Source of the DNA: Parvimonas sp035282405
GTDB taxonomy: Bacteria > Bacillota > Clostridia > Tissierellales > Peptoniphilaceae
Direction: 5' to 3'
Assembly (NCBI RefSeq): GCF_035282405.1
Contig: NZ_JAYKBP010000003.1
Coordinates: 62,001 to 126,000 of the forward strand
DNA length: 64,000 bases
Numbering within the stretch: the first letter of the stretch is position 1; every line of letters starts with the position of its first letter. A program made the position numbers and the translations under genes. The notes under the pieces are model-generated. The model saw only the letters and a program-made list of their open reading frames with translations. It did not search any database and was not told the DNA's origin. Of this stretch, positions 44,293 through 54,170 are shown piece by piece.

Positions 44293-45273
44293 ATGAATTT
44301 AGATGAATTAGTTTTAAAAAGTCTTAGCAAAAGACCAATAATAAGAGAAAAAATAAAAGAAGAAAGAAGAAAAAAAGTATATTCCTCTATTGAAAACATT
44401 GAAAATTTAATATCGAAGAAAAATAATTTAGCCACAAAAATTATGAAAATGACTCTTTTAAATCAAGATTTTACAGTTGAGAAAAGAGAATTTGAAAAAC
44501 TAGAAAAAAGTATTGAGGAGATACTTACAATAAATGGCTTTTCAAAAGATTATCTAAACAAAATTTATGTCTGTGAAGAATGTAAAGATACAGGATATCT
44601 TAATGGTTCTGTTTGTAATTGTATAATGAATGATTTAGTTGAGGACAGGGTTTTGGAAAGTGGTTTTTCAAATAAAAAAAGGGAACAGAGCTTTTCCAAT
44701 TTTGAATTTTCTCTTTTTGATGGAAATTTCGAACATGGTAATAGACTTGTAAACTCGAAGGAATATATTGAAAAACTTATATCTTTTTCAAAAGAATATT
44801 GTGATAATTTTAAAATTAAGGATTATGGAATATTCTTTTATGGTAAAAGCGGTGCTGGAAAGACTTATTTTGCATCAGCAATGGTAAATTATATGTTGGA
44901 TAAGGGAAAGCGTGCTTGTTTTGTTACTTCGACGGAATTTTTTGAGCTTATGGCAAATTATAGTTACAGCTTTTACAGAGATAAAAAAGAATTACAAGAT
45001 AGAATTGATTTTATAAGAAATGTTGATTTTCTAGTGATTGATGATCTTGGAAATGAAATTTCTAATAAAAATAATAATAGTTTTTTAAGTTCACTTTTGG
45101 ATTATAGACTTGAGAAAGGTTTAAATACAGTAATAACTTCAAACCTTTCGGAATATGACCTAGCCGAATCTTATGATTCAAGAGTGGCGAGCAGAATTAG
45201 GGGGAATTTTAAATTTTTCATTTTTCCACCGTTTGATTTAAGAGAAAAAATTGGTAAAAATATAAAATTGTAG
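44293..45273 (+). CDS. dnaI: AAA+ helicase loader DnaI/DnaC
   Basis: 326 aa. An N-terminal helical region carries a zinc-like cluster CEECKDTGYLNGSVCNC (about 95-112). The AAA+ domain has Walker A FYGKSGAGKTYFASAMVN, Walker B VDFLVIDDLGNE, sensor I NTVITSNLS and the arginine finger region SRVASRIRG. It loads the DnaB helicase onto DNA in Gram-positives. Tightly packed between the DnaD-like and AI-2E genes. Confidence 0.92.
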   Translation: MNLDELVLKSLSKRPIIREKIKEERRKKVYSSIENIENLISKKNNLATKIMKMTLLNQDFTVEKREFEKLEKSIEEILTINGFSKDYLNKIYVCEECKDTGYLNGSVCNCIMNDLVEDRVLESGFSNKKREQSFSNFEFSLFDGNFEHGNRLVNSKEYIEKLISFSKEYCDNFKIKDYGIFFYGKSGAGKTYFASAMVNYMLDKGKRACFVTSTEFFELMANYSYSFYRDKKELQDRIDFIRNVDFLVIDDLGNEISNKNNNSFLSSLLDYRLEKGLNTVITSNLSEYDLAESYDSRVASRIRGNFKFFIFPPFDLREKIGKNIKL

Positions 45274-45282
45274 GAGGTAGTT

Positions 45283-46467
45283 ATGAAATTTAACTGGGAA
45301 CAAAAGAATACAGTAAATGTTATAACTGGAGTTTTAATATTTGCTATTTCAATACTTTGTTATTTTATATTTTCTAATATGAAATCCATAGTTTCATATA
45401 CTTCAAATCTAAAATATGTATTGATGCCTTTTATATTGGGAGGAGCAATAGCTTATATTTTAAACTTTTTTGTAAAGTTTTTTGAAAATAGTTTTTTAAA
45501 ATTTGAGTTTTTTAGAAAATTAAAAGTTAAACATGTTAGAATGTTTGCAATGATTATAACTTATTTCATATTTTTTGCATTTATAGTTTTACTTTTAAAA
45601 TACATTATTCCACAATTTTATTCAAATATAAAACTATTTGTGGATAGAACTCCTGCATTTATTGATTTGGGAGTGGAAAAAGCAAAATATATGTTACAAA
45701 ATGTTGAGATAAGCTCTGAAATTAGAACTTTTATCAATGGTAAATTAACGGAATTTGCGACTTTTTCAACAACATTCTTAACAGATATGATTCCTTTGGT
45801 TGCAACATTTGCAACTAGAGTTATATCCTTGTTTTTAAATATAATTTTAGCTATAATAATATCAGTATATTTATTATATGACAAAGAAAATTTTTCAAGA
45901 ATTTTGAAAAAATTTATGATAGCAGTTTTTCCTGATAATGCAAATAGGGTTACTTTTAAAATAGTAAAGAGATTTGACTATACTCTAAGGTCCTATCTTT
46001 TAGCTAAGGGAATCGGAGCAATAATAGTTGGAATTACTTTTTATATAATTTTATTATTTATGAAGATTGATTACGCATTGTTATTTGCTTTTATTCTTGG
46101 TTTTACAAACTTAATTCCATGGTTTGGCTGTTATCTTGGAGCTGTCCCAATAGTAATAGTATTGCTGTTTACTTCGACATTAAATACAGTTTTATGGTTT
46201 ATGGTAATTGTAGTAATTGTTTCGATGATAGATGCAAATGTAATATCACCTAGAGTTTCAGGAAAAAGTTTAGGAATAAGCTCATTTTGGGTTATTTTTG
46301 CACTCGTACTTGGAGGCAGTTTGTTTGGGGTAATAGGATTTTTACTATCAGTTCCAATTTTTGTTGTTATCTATACGACATTAAAAGAATATATAGAAGA
46401 TAGATTGACAAAAAAGGGCTATTCATTAAGAAATCCTGCTGAAGAGTTTGAAAAGAAAGAGGTTTAA
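45283..46467 (+). CDS. AI-2E family transporter
   Basis: 394 aa with about eight hydrophobic helices. It has the family region GFTNLIPWFGCYLGAVPIVIVLL and DANVISPRVSGKSLGISSFWVIFALVLGGSLFGVIGFLLSVP-type ending. The family includes TqsA and Na+/H+ antiporter-like members, so the substrate is uncertain. AGGAGGTAGTT precedes the ATG. It lies between dnaI and serS in one transcript. Confidence 0.88.
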   Translation: MKFNWEQKNTVNVITGVLIFAISILCYFIFSNMKSIVSYTSNLKYVLMPFILGGAIAYILNFFVKFFENSFLKFEFFRKLKVKHVRMFAMIITYFIFFAFIVLLLKYIIPQFYSNIKLFVDRTPAFIDLGVEKAKYMLQNVEISSEIRTFINGKLTEFATFSTTFLTDMIPLVATFATRVISLFLNIILAIIISVYLLYDKENFSRILKKFMIAVFPDNANRVTFKIVKRFDYTLRSYLLAKGIGAIIVGITFYIILLFMKIDYALLFAFILGFTNLIPWFGCYLGAVPIVIVLLFTSTLNTVLWFMVIVVIVSMIDANVISPRVSGKSLGISSFWVIFALVLGGSLFGVIGFLLSVPIFVVIYTTLKEYIEDRLTKKGYSLRNPAEEFEKKEV

Positions 46468-46469
46468 TT

Positions 46470-47735
46470 ATGCTAGATATAAAGAGAATTAGGATGAACA
46501 AAGAAGAAATTATTGAAAGCTTGAATTCTCGTTTTGGAAATTACAATATTGATAAAGTTCTGGAACTTGATGAAAAGAGAAGAGAAATAATTTTTGAAGT
46601 TGAAAATAAAAAAGCAAGACAAAATGAAGTTTCAAAACAAGTTCCAAAATTAAAGAAAGATGGAGTAGATGTTTCAGATCTTTTTAAGGAAATGAAAGCA
46701 CTTTCAGATGAAATAAAAGAACTTGATACTAAAGTTAAAGACTTGGATGAGGAAATTAGAAAAGAACTTTTGAGTATTCCTAATACACCAAATAAAGATA
46801 TTCCAATTGGAAAAAGTGATGAAGATAATGTTGAAATCAGAAAATTTTTAGAACCTAAAAAATTTGATTTTGAAGTTAAAGCTCATTGGGATTTAGGTGT
46901 AGATTTAGATATTTTAGATTTTGAAAGAGCAGTTAAAATATCTGGGTCAAGATTTTCAGTATTTAAAGGTTTGGGTGCAAAACTTGAAAGAGCATTAATA
47001 AACTTTATGCTTGATTTACATAGTAATCAAGGCTATGAAGAAGTTGGAGTTCCTGTTTTGATTAATAGAAATTCAATGTATGGAACAGGACAATTACCTA
47101 AATTTGAAGATGATATGTTCCATGTTCCTTCAAAGGATATGTTTTTAGCACCAACTGCTGAAGTTCCTGTTACTAATCTTTTAGCAAATGAAATTTTAGA
47201 ATTTGAAAAACTTCCAACTTACTATACAGCTTTTACTTATTGTTTTAGACAAGAAGCGGGCTCAGCAGGTAGAGATACAAGAGGTTTAATCAGAAATCAT
47301 CAATTTGATAAAGTTGAAATGGTTAAATTTGTAAATCCTGAAAATAGTTATGATGAATTGGAAAAACTTACAAATGATGCTGAAGAAATTCTAAAACTTT
47401 TAGAAATTCCATATAGAGTAGTTTGTTTATGTACTGGAGATATTGGTTTTACAAGTGCAAAGACTTATGATATAGAAGTTTGGATGCCAAGTTATGGAAG
47501 ATATGTAGAAATTTCTTCTTGCTCAAACTTTGAAGATTTCCAAGCTAGACGTGCAAATATTAGGTATAGAGATACAGATGGTAAAGTTAAATTTGTTCAT
47601 ACTTTGAATGGTTCTGGATTAGCTGTTGGTAGAACTTTTGCTGCTGTATTGGAAAACTATCAAAGAGAAGATGGAAGTATAGAAATTCCATATGTTTTAA
47701 GAAAATATATGGGTTTGGATGAAATAAGAAAATAG
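46470..47735 (+). CDS. serS: Seryl-tRNA synthetase
   Basis: Class II synthetase of 421 aa. An N-terminal coiled-coil tRNA-binding arm (about 25-105) is followed by motif 2 TYCFRQEAGSAGRDTRGLIRNHQFDKVE and motif 3 GSGLAVGRTFAAVLENYQREDG. Motif 1 is near VGVPVLINRNSMYGTGQLP. It charges tRNA-Ser. No T-box leader is possible, as it starts 2 nt after the preceding gene. Confidence 0.97.
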   Translation: MLDIKRIRMNKEEIIESLNSRFGNYNIDKVLELDEKRREIIFEVENKKARQNEVSKQVPKLKKDGVDVSDLFKEMKALSDEIKELDTKVKDLDEEIRKELLSIPNTPNKDIPIGKSDEDNVEIRKFLEPKKFDFEVKAHWDLGVDLDILDFERAVKISGSRFSVFKGLGAKLERALINFMLDLHSNQGYEEVGVPVLINRNSMYGTGQLPKFEDDMFHVPSKDMFLAPTAEVPVTNLLANEILEFEKLPTYYTAFTYCFRQEAGSAGRDTRGLIRNHQFDKVEMVKFVNPENSYDELEKLTNDAEEILKLLEIPYRVVCLCTGDIGFTSAKTYDIEVWMPSYGRYVEISSCSNFEDFQARRANIRYRDTDGKVKFVHTLNGSGLAVGRTFAAVLENYQREDGSIEIPYVLRKYMGLDEIRK

Positions 47736-47744
47736 GGGAGTGTT

Positions 47745-48920
47745 ATGAAATTTAAAAAATCATTACTTAGTTTAATACTTATTTTTTCAATTTGTTTTGT
47801 AGGAGCTGGAAAAACTTTTGCAATCTTTGGAATAGAAAAGAAAACTACAGCTTCTTTAATCGGAGATGCAAAGTCAGGAGGTTTATTTGTTGCAGAAAAT
47901 GTTGATGAATCCTTACCGGTAGCAAGCATTTCAAAACTTATGACTTATTATTTAGTCAAAGAAAAAATAGCAGAGGGAAAACTTAAATTAGAAGATAAAG
48001 TTAAAGTGTCTAGGAACGCAAGTAGAGAAGAAGGCTCAAGCTTGAATTTGAAAGCGGGAGAGCAAATTAGCATTAAAGATTTACTTGACGGATTGATGAT
48101 TGTTTCGGGAAACGACTCAGCTGTTGCACTTGCAGAGGCAGTAGCTGAAAGTGAAAGTAATTTTGTAACAATGATGAATGAAAAAGCAAAGGAACTCGGA
48201 CTTGAAAATTCAACTTTTACAAATGCATCTGGTCTTACAAAAAATGGTCAAGATAATAAAATGTCAACAAGAGATATCTTTACTCTTTCAAAGGCAATAA
48301 TTGAAAAATATCCTGAAGTTTTAGAATATGCAAAAACTACAGTTCTAGAACAACCTGCAAGAAATTTTAAAAAAGAGAGCACAATTCCTCTAGTTGGACA
48401 AGTTGAAGGAGTTGACGGTTTAAAGACAGGACATACTGATGAAGCAGGATACTGTTTAGTTTCCACTATGAAAATCAAAAAAGGAGATTCTGAATTTAGA
48501 GTAATTTCTGTATTAATGGGAGCAAAAACAAAAGCTGATAGAGCTCAATATATGAAAGATATGCTAAATTATGTAAAACAAAATATAGAAACTAGAAAAC
48601 TTGTGGATGCAGAAAAATTTACTAGAAGAGTTGAAGTAAAATCAGCAAATCAAGGTTATATTGAATTAGTTCCTAAAGAAGATCTTGAAAGAGTTTCAAT
48701 GAAAGGTATAAATTATGATACAGAAGTAACTGTTGATGATGTAAAATTACCTTTAAAAAAAGGTGATAAAGTTGGCGAAATTAAAGTTAAAAATTCAAAA
48801 GAAGTTATTGCAACTGTTGATTTAGTTGCTAAAGAAGACTATTCAAAAGCAGGAATTGTTAAAAGAATTGGAAGATTTTTCAAAACAGTTTTTGAAGTAG
48901 TTGAAACAATTTTACCATAA
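47745..48920 (+). CDS. D-alanyl-D-alanine carboxypeptidase (PBP5-like)
   Basis: Secreted, membrane-associated low-molecular-weight PBP that trims peptidoglycan pentapeptides. 391 aa. It has a signal peptide (about 1-27), SxxK in VASISKLMTYY, SxN in VSGNDSAVALAEA, KTG in GLKTGHTDEAGYC, then the beta-rich C-terminal domain and an amphipathic C-terminal helix (KRIGRFFKTVFEVVETILP) for membrane attachment. Last gene of the operon, followed by a strong terminator. DacA/DacF type. Confidence 0.93.
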   Translation: MKFKKSLLSLILIFSICFVGAGKTFAIFGIEKKTTASLIGDAKSGGLFVAENVDESLPVASISKLMTYYLVKEKIAEGKLKLEDKVKVSRNASREEGSSLNLKAGEQISIKDLLDGLMIVSGNDSAVALAEAVAESESNFVTMMNEKAKELGLENSTFTNASGLTKNGQDNKMSTRDIFTLSKAIIEKYPEVLEYAKTTVLEQPARNFKKESTIPLVGQVEGVDGLKTGHTDEAGYCLVSTMKIKKGDSEFRVISVLMGAKTKADRAQYMKDMLNYVKQNIETRKLVDAEKFTRRVEVKSANQGYIELVPKEDLERVSMKGINYDTEVTVDDVKLPLKKGDKVGEIKVKNSKEVIATVDLVAKEDYSKAGIVKRIGRFFKTVFEVVETILP

Positions 48921-48932
48921 AAATTTTAAGAC

Positions 48933-48960
48933 AAATCCGACTTTTGAGTCGGATTTTTTT
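48933..48960 (+). terminator. Terminator of the housekeeping operon
   Basis: AAATCCGAC pairs with GTCGGATTT around TTTTGA and is followed by T7. Confidence 0.93.
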
Positions 48961-49126
48961 GTGAAAAATCTTGCAATAATATCTAAATTAAGTTTTAGTT
49001 ATTATTCCCAGTTATTTATTAATTTTCCACTTTTTATTATCTCGATAAAGTTGTGTATTGTATGTTTACAGTATTAAATGATATAATAGTATAGTAACGA
49101 TTTTATACCATATTATTGGAGGATTT

Positions 49127-49591
49127 ATGGAAACAGTTTTAGTAAATATGTGTATGATTTATGATAGAAATAATGATAAGATTTTAATTTTAGATAAAGT
49201 AAAAAAATATGGTTGGGAAGGACTTACTTTTGTTGGTGGACATGTTGAAAAAGGAGAAGTTCTATATGATTCATGTGTAAGAGAAGTTTTTGAAGAGACG
49301 GGATTAAATGTAAAAAATTTAAAATTAAAGGGAACTGTCAGTTGGATTGATGAAATTAACGATATAAGAGAATTGGGATTTTTATATTATACAGAAGATT
49401 TTTCAGGAGAATTAATAGAAAATAATATTGAAGGAAAACTATTTTGGATGGGAATGGAAGAATTTAAAAATGCTGATGGAAAGAGCTATAGCATAGATAA
49501 GATTTTTGATTTGTATTTAAGTGATAATTATACTGAATTGATGATAAAATGGGGTCAGAATGACGAAATTGTATCTGAAATATTTTTTTAA
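49127..49591 (+). CDS. NUDIX hydrolase (MutT-like)
   Basis: 154 aa. The complete Nudix box is GHVEKGEVLYDSCVREVFEETGL (G-x5-E-x7-REUxEExGU). The N-terminal VNMCMIYDRNNDKILI and WEGLTFVGGHVE resemble 8-oxo-dGTP diphosphatase-like proteins of Firmicutes. The substrate is not certain. GGAGGATTT precedes the ATG, and a TATAAT lies about 45 nt upstream. Confidence 0.9.
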   Translation: METVLVNMCMIYDRNNDKILILDKVKKYGWEGLTFVGGHVEKGEVLYDSCVREVFEETGLNVKNLKLKGTVSWIDEINDIRELGFLYYTEDFSGELIENNIEGKLFWMGMEEFKNADGKSYSIDKIFDLYLSDNYTELMIKWGQNDEIVSEIFF

Positions 49592-49625
49592 GAAAATATA
49601 AATATTATGAAGTTAGGAGGTAGTT

Positions 49626-50507
49626 ATGAATTTTATTAAAGGTATTATTTTTACAATTATTTCTGCATTTGTTTTCGGCTTTACACCAATTCTTGCAAAA
49701 CTTACCTATGATGGTGGGAACAATGCTATCACTCTTACATTTTTAAGGGCATTGTTGGGACTACCGTTTTTATATGTAGGAATGAGAAAAAACCATACTC
49801 CTATGAAGATTACAAAAAAAGAGTTTCTTCATTTTATTGTGCTTTCTTTTTTAGGTATAGGAATAACTACAACAGCACTCTATGCTTCATATAATTATAT
49901 TTCTGTTGGAATGGCAACTACTATACATTTTATTTATCCTTGTGTTGTTTATTTTATTTGTATTTTATTTTTTAAAGAAAAAGTTACTTTAAAAAAATTA
50001 TCTGCACTTATTTTTTCAATGATAGGAATTGTAATGTTGGTTGATGAGATTACAGGAGGAAGTGCACTAGGGATATTTCTAGCTGCACTATCAGGTGTAA
50101 CATATAGTTTGTTCTTAGTATATCTGGATAAAAGTGGTTTTAAACATATGGATCCTTTCAAATGTACTTTATACATCAGTTTATTCAATATTGTAGGACT
50201 TTTTGCACTTGGTAAAGTTAGTGGACAGCTTACTTTTGCACTTACACCAATGGCTTGGGGACTTACAATCTTAATTTCATTTTTAACTTCAATTTTTGGT
50301 AATGCATTTTTGCAACTTGGGGTTAAATATTGTGGAGCGACAACGGCATCAATTTTATGTACATTTGAACCGATAACAAGCGTAATTTTGGGTATATTCT
50401 TCCTTAATGAATCTATGACTATTTTTAAAGTTATAGGTTGTGGGTTGATTGTTTTAGCAGTATTGCTACTATCTTTAAATAATGATTTGAGAAGGAGAAA
50501 AAAATAA
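49626..50507 (+). CDS. EamA/DMT-superfamily transporter
   Basis: 293 aa with ten hydrophobic helices in two EamA repeats, the second starting near GSALGIFLAALSGVTYSLF. The end of the second repeat reads TTASILCTFEPITSVILGIFFLNESMT, a DMT hallmark. It exports or imports small metabolites, unknown here. AGGAGGTAGTT precedes the start. Its stop overlaps the start of the next gene by one base. Confidence 0.9.
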   Translation: MNFIKGIIFTIISAFVFGFTPILAKLTYDGGNNAITLTFLRALLGLPFLYVGMRKNHTPMKITKKEFLHFIVLSFLGIGITTTALYASYNYISVGMATTIHFIYPCVVYFICILFFKEKVTLKKLSALIFSMIGIVMLVDEITGGSALGIFLAALSGVTYSLFLVYLDKSGFKHMDPFKCTLYISLFNIVGLFALGKVSGQLTFALTPMAWGLTILISFLTSIFGNAFLQLGVKYCGATTASILCTFEPITSVILGIFFLNESMTIFKVIGCGLIVLAVLLLSLNNDLRRRKK

Positions 50508-51097
50508 TGAGCGCATTTTTGGCACCAATACATTTCTGGATGTATGATAAGATTTTAATTGCACAAAAATTAACTTTTGCAGTAGAAGAAAAATTTTTAA
50601 ATAAGGAAGAAAAAGATGAAGTAGAAAGTCTATTTCCTGCTTTAATTTCTGAAGATTTAGAAGAAGTAATAGACCAAAGTAATATTCATGGATGGTTACA
50701 TATGGCAGTTTCAAATGTTGAAATAAGATTTGCATATGTTGTAAAAAAACTTTTAGATAAGGGAGTTTCTCTTGAAGAAATTAAAAAAGTTGCTTTTGAA
50801 TATGGAACAAGTTTTCCAGAATATGAAATTTCATCCTTACAAGATGCTTATGAATTACTAATGGACACTTTACTTGACGGACTACCTTGTGATGTTTCAA
50901 TTTCTGTAATTAGGGAAGAAGAAAATGAGTTGGAATTTGTACTTTATAATGACATTCATAAACAATATTTTAATGAATTTGATATGGAAGTTTCTGTATA
51001 TCACGAACTTAGAGAGGCTTTTGTAAATGGACTTTTCGAAAAATATTCATTAAAATATAAAAATATTACTGATAGCAATAAGTTAATTACAAGATAA
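50507..51097 (+). CDS. Hypothetical protein, 196 aa
   Basis: Not recognised with certainty. It begins MSAFLAPIHFWMYDKILIAQ with a conserved-looking HxWMY and contains DQSNIHGWLHMAVSNVEIRF. Helix-rich N-terminal half and strand-rich C-terminal half (LEFVLYNDIHKQYF). No membrane segments. It overlaps the EamA gene by one base and lies one base before a pseudouridine synthase, so it is operonic. The HGWLH pair could bind a metal or cofactor, by inference. Confidence 0.72.
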   Translation: MSAFLAPIHFWMYDKILIAQKLTFAVEEKFLNKEEKDEVESLFPALISEDLEEVIDQSNIHGWLHMAVSNVEIRFAYVVKKLLDKGVSLEEIKKVAFEYGTSFPEYEISSLQDAYELLMDTLLDGLPCDVSISVIREEENELEFVLYNDIHKQYFNEFDMEVSVYHELREAFVNGLFEKYSLKYKNITDSNKLITR

Positions 51098-51098
51098 A

Positions 51099-51806
51099 AT
51101 GAAGATTAGAATTGATAGATTTCTTTGCCATATGGGAATTGGCTCAAGAAGTGAAGTTAAAAAGTTTTTAAAAACTTGTAGAGTTAAGCTGAATGAAAAA
51201 TTTGAAAAAAATCCAAATACACAGGTTGACATTGAAAAAGATGAGATTTCTTTTGATGATGAAATTGTAATTTATAAAGAATTTACTTATTTGATGTTGA
51301 ATAAGCCAAAGGACTATATCAGTGCAACCTTTGATACAAAACTTCCTACAGTTTTAGACTTGCTTGAATTTCCATACTCTAATATGGAATTATTTCCAGT
51401 TGGACGACTTGATATAGATACAACAGGATTTTTGATTTTAACAAATGACGGAAAATTTTCCTATAATGTAACAAATCCAAAGAAAAAAGTAAATAAAAAA
51501 TATTTTGTTACTTTAAGAAATGAGATTACAGAGAAACAAATTGAAAGTCTTGAAAATGGAATTTACTTTGAAAAAGAAGATTTTACAACAGAAAATGCAA
51601 AGGTTGAAAAAATTTCAGAAAAAGAAATTAACCTTACTATTTCCGAAGGAAAATTCCATCAAGTAAAAAGAATGTTGGAATATGTGGAAAACGAAGTTGT
51701 AGAACTAAAAAGAGTATGCATCGGAAATTTGAATTTAGACGATAGTCTTAAACTTGGAGAGTATCGAGAAATTACAAGTAATGAATTAAAAGAAATATTT
51801 AAATAA
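51099..51806 (+). CDS. RsuA/RluF-type pseudouridine synthase
   Basis: 235 aa. An N-terminal S4 RNA-binding domain (MKIRIDRFLCHMGIGSRSEVKKFLK) is followed by the synthase domain with YLMLNKPKDYISA and the catalytic Asp in GRLDIDTTGFLILTNDG, then a KKYFVTL strand and HQVKRMLE. It modifies uridine in rRNA, with RsuA (16S) the likeliest match by length. It follows the hypothetical gene by one base. Confidence 0.93.
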   Translation: MKIRIDRFLCHMGIGSRSEVKKFLKTCRVKLNEKFEKNPNTQVDIEKDEISFDDEIVIYKEFTYLMLNKPKDYISATFDTKLPTVLDLLEFPYSNMELFPVGRLDIDTTGFLILTNDGKFSYNVTNPKKKVNKKYFVTLRNEITEKQIESLENGIYFEKEDFTTENAKVEKISEKEINLTISEGKFHQVKRMLEYVENEVVELKRVCIGNLNLDDSLKLGEYREITSNELKEIFK

Positions 51807-51834
51807 AGTTTTGATTATTGTCAAAACTTTTTTT
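51806..51834 (+). terminator. Terminator
   Basis: AAGTTTTGA pairs with TCAAAACTT around TTATTG, followed by T7. Confidence 0.88.
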
Positions 51835-51887
51835 ATTGCTCTTTTTATGATAAAATAATTGTAAGATATTTATTTTTAGGAGTTTTT

Positions 51888-53420
51888 ATGAAAAATTTAG
51901 AAAATGTTAGTAATAATCAGAGAGAGGAAGATTTAAAATTACTTTTTTATGGAATCTTGATTGGGATAGTTGCAGGGGGATTTTCAAGTTTCTATCGTTA
52001 TATTATTCATGGAATAGAAGGTATTTTAGGAGCAATCATAAATTTCAGTAAAGGTCATTTTTATATTTATCCAATTATTTTTTTTGCACTTGTTTTTATT
52101 TCTTTTTTAGTTACAAAAATTAAGAGAATGTCAAGATTTTGTGGAGGATCAGGAATACCACAAGTTGAAGCAGAAATAAAGGGATATATCAATCCAAATC
52201 CTGCAAAAGTTTTATTTGCAAAAATTTTTGGTGGAGCTTTAACTGCTTTGGCAGGTTTTTCAGTTGGTCGAGAAGGTCCATCAATTCAAATAGGGGCAAT
52301 GAGTGGAAAATTAGTTTCAAGAAAATTAAAGAAAAACAAAACAGTTGAAAAGTTTTTAATAACTTGCGGTGCAAGTGCAGGACTTGCAGCTGCATTTAAT
52401 GCACCTGTTGCAGGGATTTTATTTGCGGTTGAAGAAGTACATCGCCATATTAGTAAAAAACTTTTGGTAGTTTGTATGGCAGCTACAATAACTGCAGATT
52501 TAGTTTCAAAAATACTATATGGAACAGAAACAGTATTTAATTTTAGTTTAGCTGAAAAATTACCATTGATAAATTATTGGACTTTAATTTTATTTGCAGT
52601 TGTGTTATCTGTTTTGGGAGTTCTTTATATATTTTTAATGGAATTTTTTATGAAAATTCAAGATGGATTAAAACTAAAAAAAGAATTTAAACTGATTCCG
52701 TATTTTCTACTACCTATAGTAATTTTAATATTTACACCTAATTTGTTAGGTGGTGGCGGTTTCTTGATGAAAGAGTTACAAACTGTTGATTTTCCAATTT
52801 ATATGTTGATTTTACTTTTTGTAGTAAAATTACTATTCTCAATAATTTGTTTTAGTTCAGGAGTTCCTGGTGGAATTTTCTTCCCTATATTAGTTTTGGG
52901 AGCAACTATCGGAACAATTTTTGGGAAAATCATAGATCCTATTTATATAAATAGTTTTATAATTCTTGGAATGGCAGGATATTTGACTGCAATAGTTAGA
53001 GCACCACTTACTTCAATAATTTTAATTTTTGAAATGACTGGTAATCTTTCCTATTTATTACCACTTTCAATAATTTGCCTTATAACTTATTCCATACCAA
53101 ATTATTTAAAATCACTACCTATTTACGAATATCTTTTAGAGAGATTAATGGAAAAAGAACATATTGCAAGCTCAAAAGATGGAGAAAAAATGACTATGAG
53201 TATAGTTGTTGAAATTGGAAGTGAGATAGAAAATAAGAAAATAAAAGAAGTAGAATTTCCAAGGGGAATGTTAATTATAAATATTGATAGAGGAGTCGAA
53301 GAAATAATACCAAATGGCGAAACTACAATAATAAATGGAGATGTTATAAATATACTTGTAAGTGAAAATAAATTATTTGATACATTTAATGAATTACAAA
53401 AGATTTGTCAAAATAATTAA
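51888..53420 (+). CDS. CLC-type chloride channel/H+ antiporter with RCK_C domain
   Basis: 510 aa. CLC selectivity motifs: GGSGIPQVEAEIKG (GSGIP), GREGPSIQIGA with the gating glutamate, and SSGVPGGIFFPILVLGA. The gating Glu suggests a Cl-/H+ exchanger rather than a pure channel. The C-terminal about 80 residues (VVEIGSEIENKKIKEVEFP ... GDVINILVSENK) are a TrkA-C/RCK_C ligand-binding domain, often regulatory and in some proteins a c-di-AMP sensor. That makes the gdpP gene in this window a conceivable functional link, by inference. It stands alone with its own promoter (TGATAAAAT near 51848). Confidence 0.92.
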   Translation: MKNLENVSNNQREEDLKLLFYGILIGIVAGGFSSFYRYIIHGIEGILGAIINFSKGHFYIYPIIFFALVFISFLVTKIKRMSRFCGGSGIPQVEAEIKGYINPNPAKVLFAKIFGGALTALAGFSVGREGPSIQIGAMSGKLVSRKLKKNKTVEKFLITCGASAGLAAAFNAPVAGILFAVEEVHRHISKKLLVVCMAATITADLVSKILYGTETVFNFSLAEKLPLINYWTLILFAVVLSVLGVLYIFLMEFFMKIQDGLKLKKEFKLIPYFLLPIVILIFTPNLLGGGGFLMKELQTVDFPIYMLILLFVVKLLFSIICFSSGVPGGIFFPILVLGATIGTIFGKIIDPIYINSFIILGMAGYLTAIVRAPLTSIILIFEMTGNLSYLLPLSIICLITYSIPNYLKSLPIYEYLLERLMEKEHIASSKDGEKMTMSIVVEIGSEIENKKIKEVEFPRGMLIINIDRGVEEIIPNGETTIINGDVINILVSENKLFDTFNELQKICQNN

Positions 53421-53470
53421 AAAATAAGAAATGATTTTAGAATTGTTGATTAATAAATTGGAGGGCTATT

Positions 53471-53983
53471 ATGATTAAATTATTAACTTTAGAAGAAATT
53501 GAAAAGTATAAAAAGCAAATTTCAGATATATACAAAGAGGTTTTTAAGGCTGATGATTTTTCTGCTAATTTTTTAATTACCAGAATAGATGACAGTTTGA
53601 AAAATAATATAAAAATTGTTGGAGCTTTTGAAAATGAAAAGTTAATTGGATTTGTATATGGCTTTGACTTTTTAAAAGAAAATTGGTGGGCAATGCAAGT
53701 AGATTCACAGTTGCCAAGTGGAATTGATTGGTATAAAGGCACTTTTGAGCTTAATGAATTGGCAGTTATTGAAAAATATCAAGGTAGGGGATATGGAAAA
53801 AAATTGATGAAATGTCTAATTGAAAATTTTGAAGGGGATAAAATTTTATTATCCACTAAGAAATTTAATAATGATAAAATAATCAATTTTTATCATAAAC
53901 TAGGATTTAAAGATTTGGTAAATCCATTTGAATACCCAAATGGAGATTATGAAACGTCAATTATATTATGTTTAAATAAATAG
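53471..53983 (+). CDS. GNAT family N-acetyltransferase
   Basis: 170 aa. Acetyl-CoA motif FELNELAVIEKYQGRGYGKKLMKCLI, followed by ILLSTKKFNNDKIINFYHKLGFK. GGAGGGCTATT precedes the ATG. A terminator follows. Substrate unknown. Confidence 0.88.
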   Translation: MIKLLTLEEIEKYKKQISDIYKEVFKADDFSANFLITRIDDSLKNNIKIVGAFENEKLIGFVYGFDFLKENWWAMQVDSQLPSGIDWYKGTFELNELAVIEKYQGRGYGKKLMKCLIENFEGDKILLSTKKFNNDKIINFYHKLGFKDLVNPFEYPNGDYETSIILCLNK

Positions 53984-53990
53984 TTTTTTA

Positions 53991-54021
53991 AAATGGTTAG
54001 ATTAAAGTCTAATCATTTTTT
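53991..54021 (+). terminator. Terminator
   Basis: AAATGGTTAGA pairs (one G-T) with TCTAATCATTT around TTAAAG, followed by T6. Confidence 0.82.
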
Positions 54022-54064
54022 GTGTAATAAAGCAATGCAAATATAGATATTTATTATCAAATAT

Positions 54065-54093
54065 TTGACAACGATTGCCTATAGTGGTAAAAT
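54065..54093 (+). promoter_or_regulatory. Promoter of DUF819 gene
   Basis: TTGACA (54065-54070) and TAAAAT (54088-54093) with 17-bp spacing, about 78 nt before the start. Confidence 0.78.
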
Positions 54094-54170
54094 GAAGTGG
54101 ATAAGAAAAATTTATCAATACATTTTTTTGATTTTTTTCTTGTTGAAAATTTATTTTAGGAGGATTTTTT

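Noticed and set aside
45900..46470. T-box leader for serS
   Set aside because: serS starts 2 nt after the AI-2E gene with no leader space and no T-box-like sequence.
49949..50533. A 194-codon frame antisense to the EamA transporter
   Set aside because: The sense strand has ten membrane helices and family motifs. The antisense frame has no recognisable domain or start signal.
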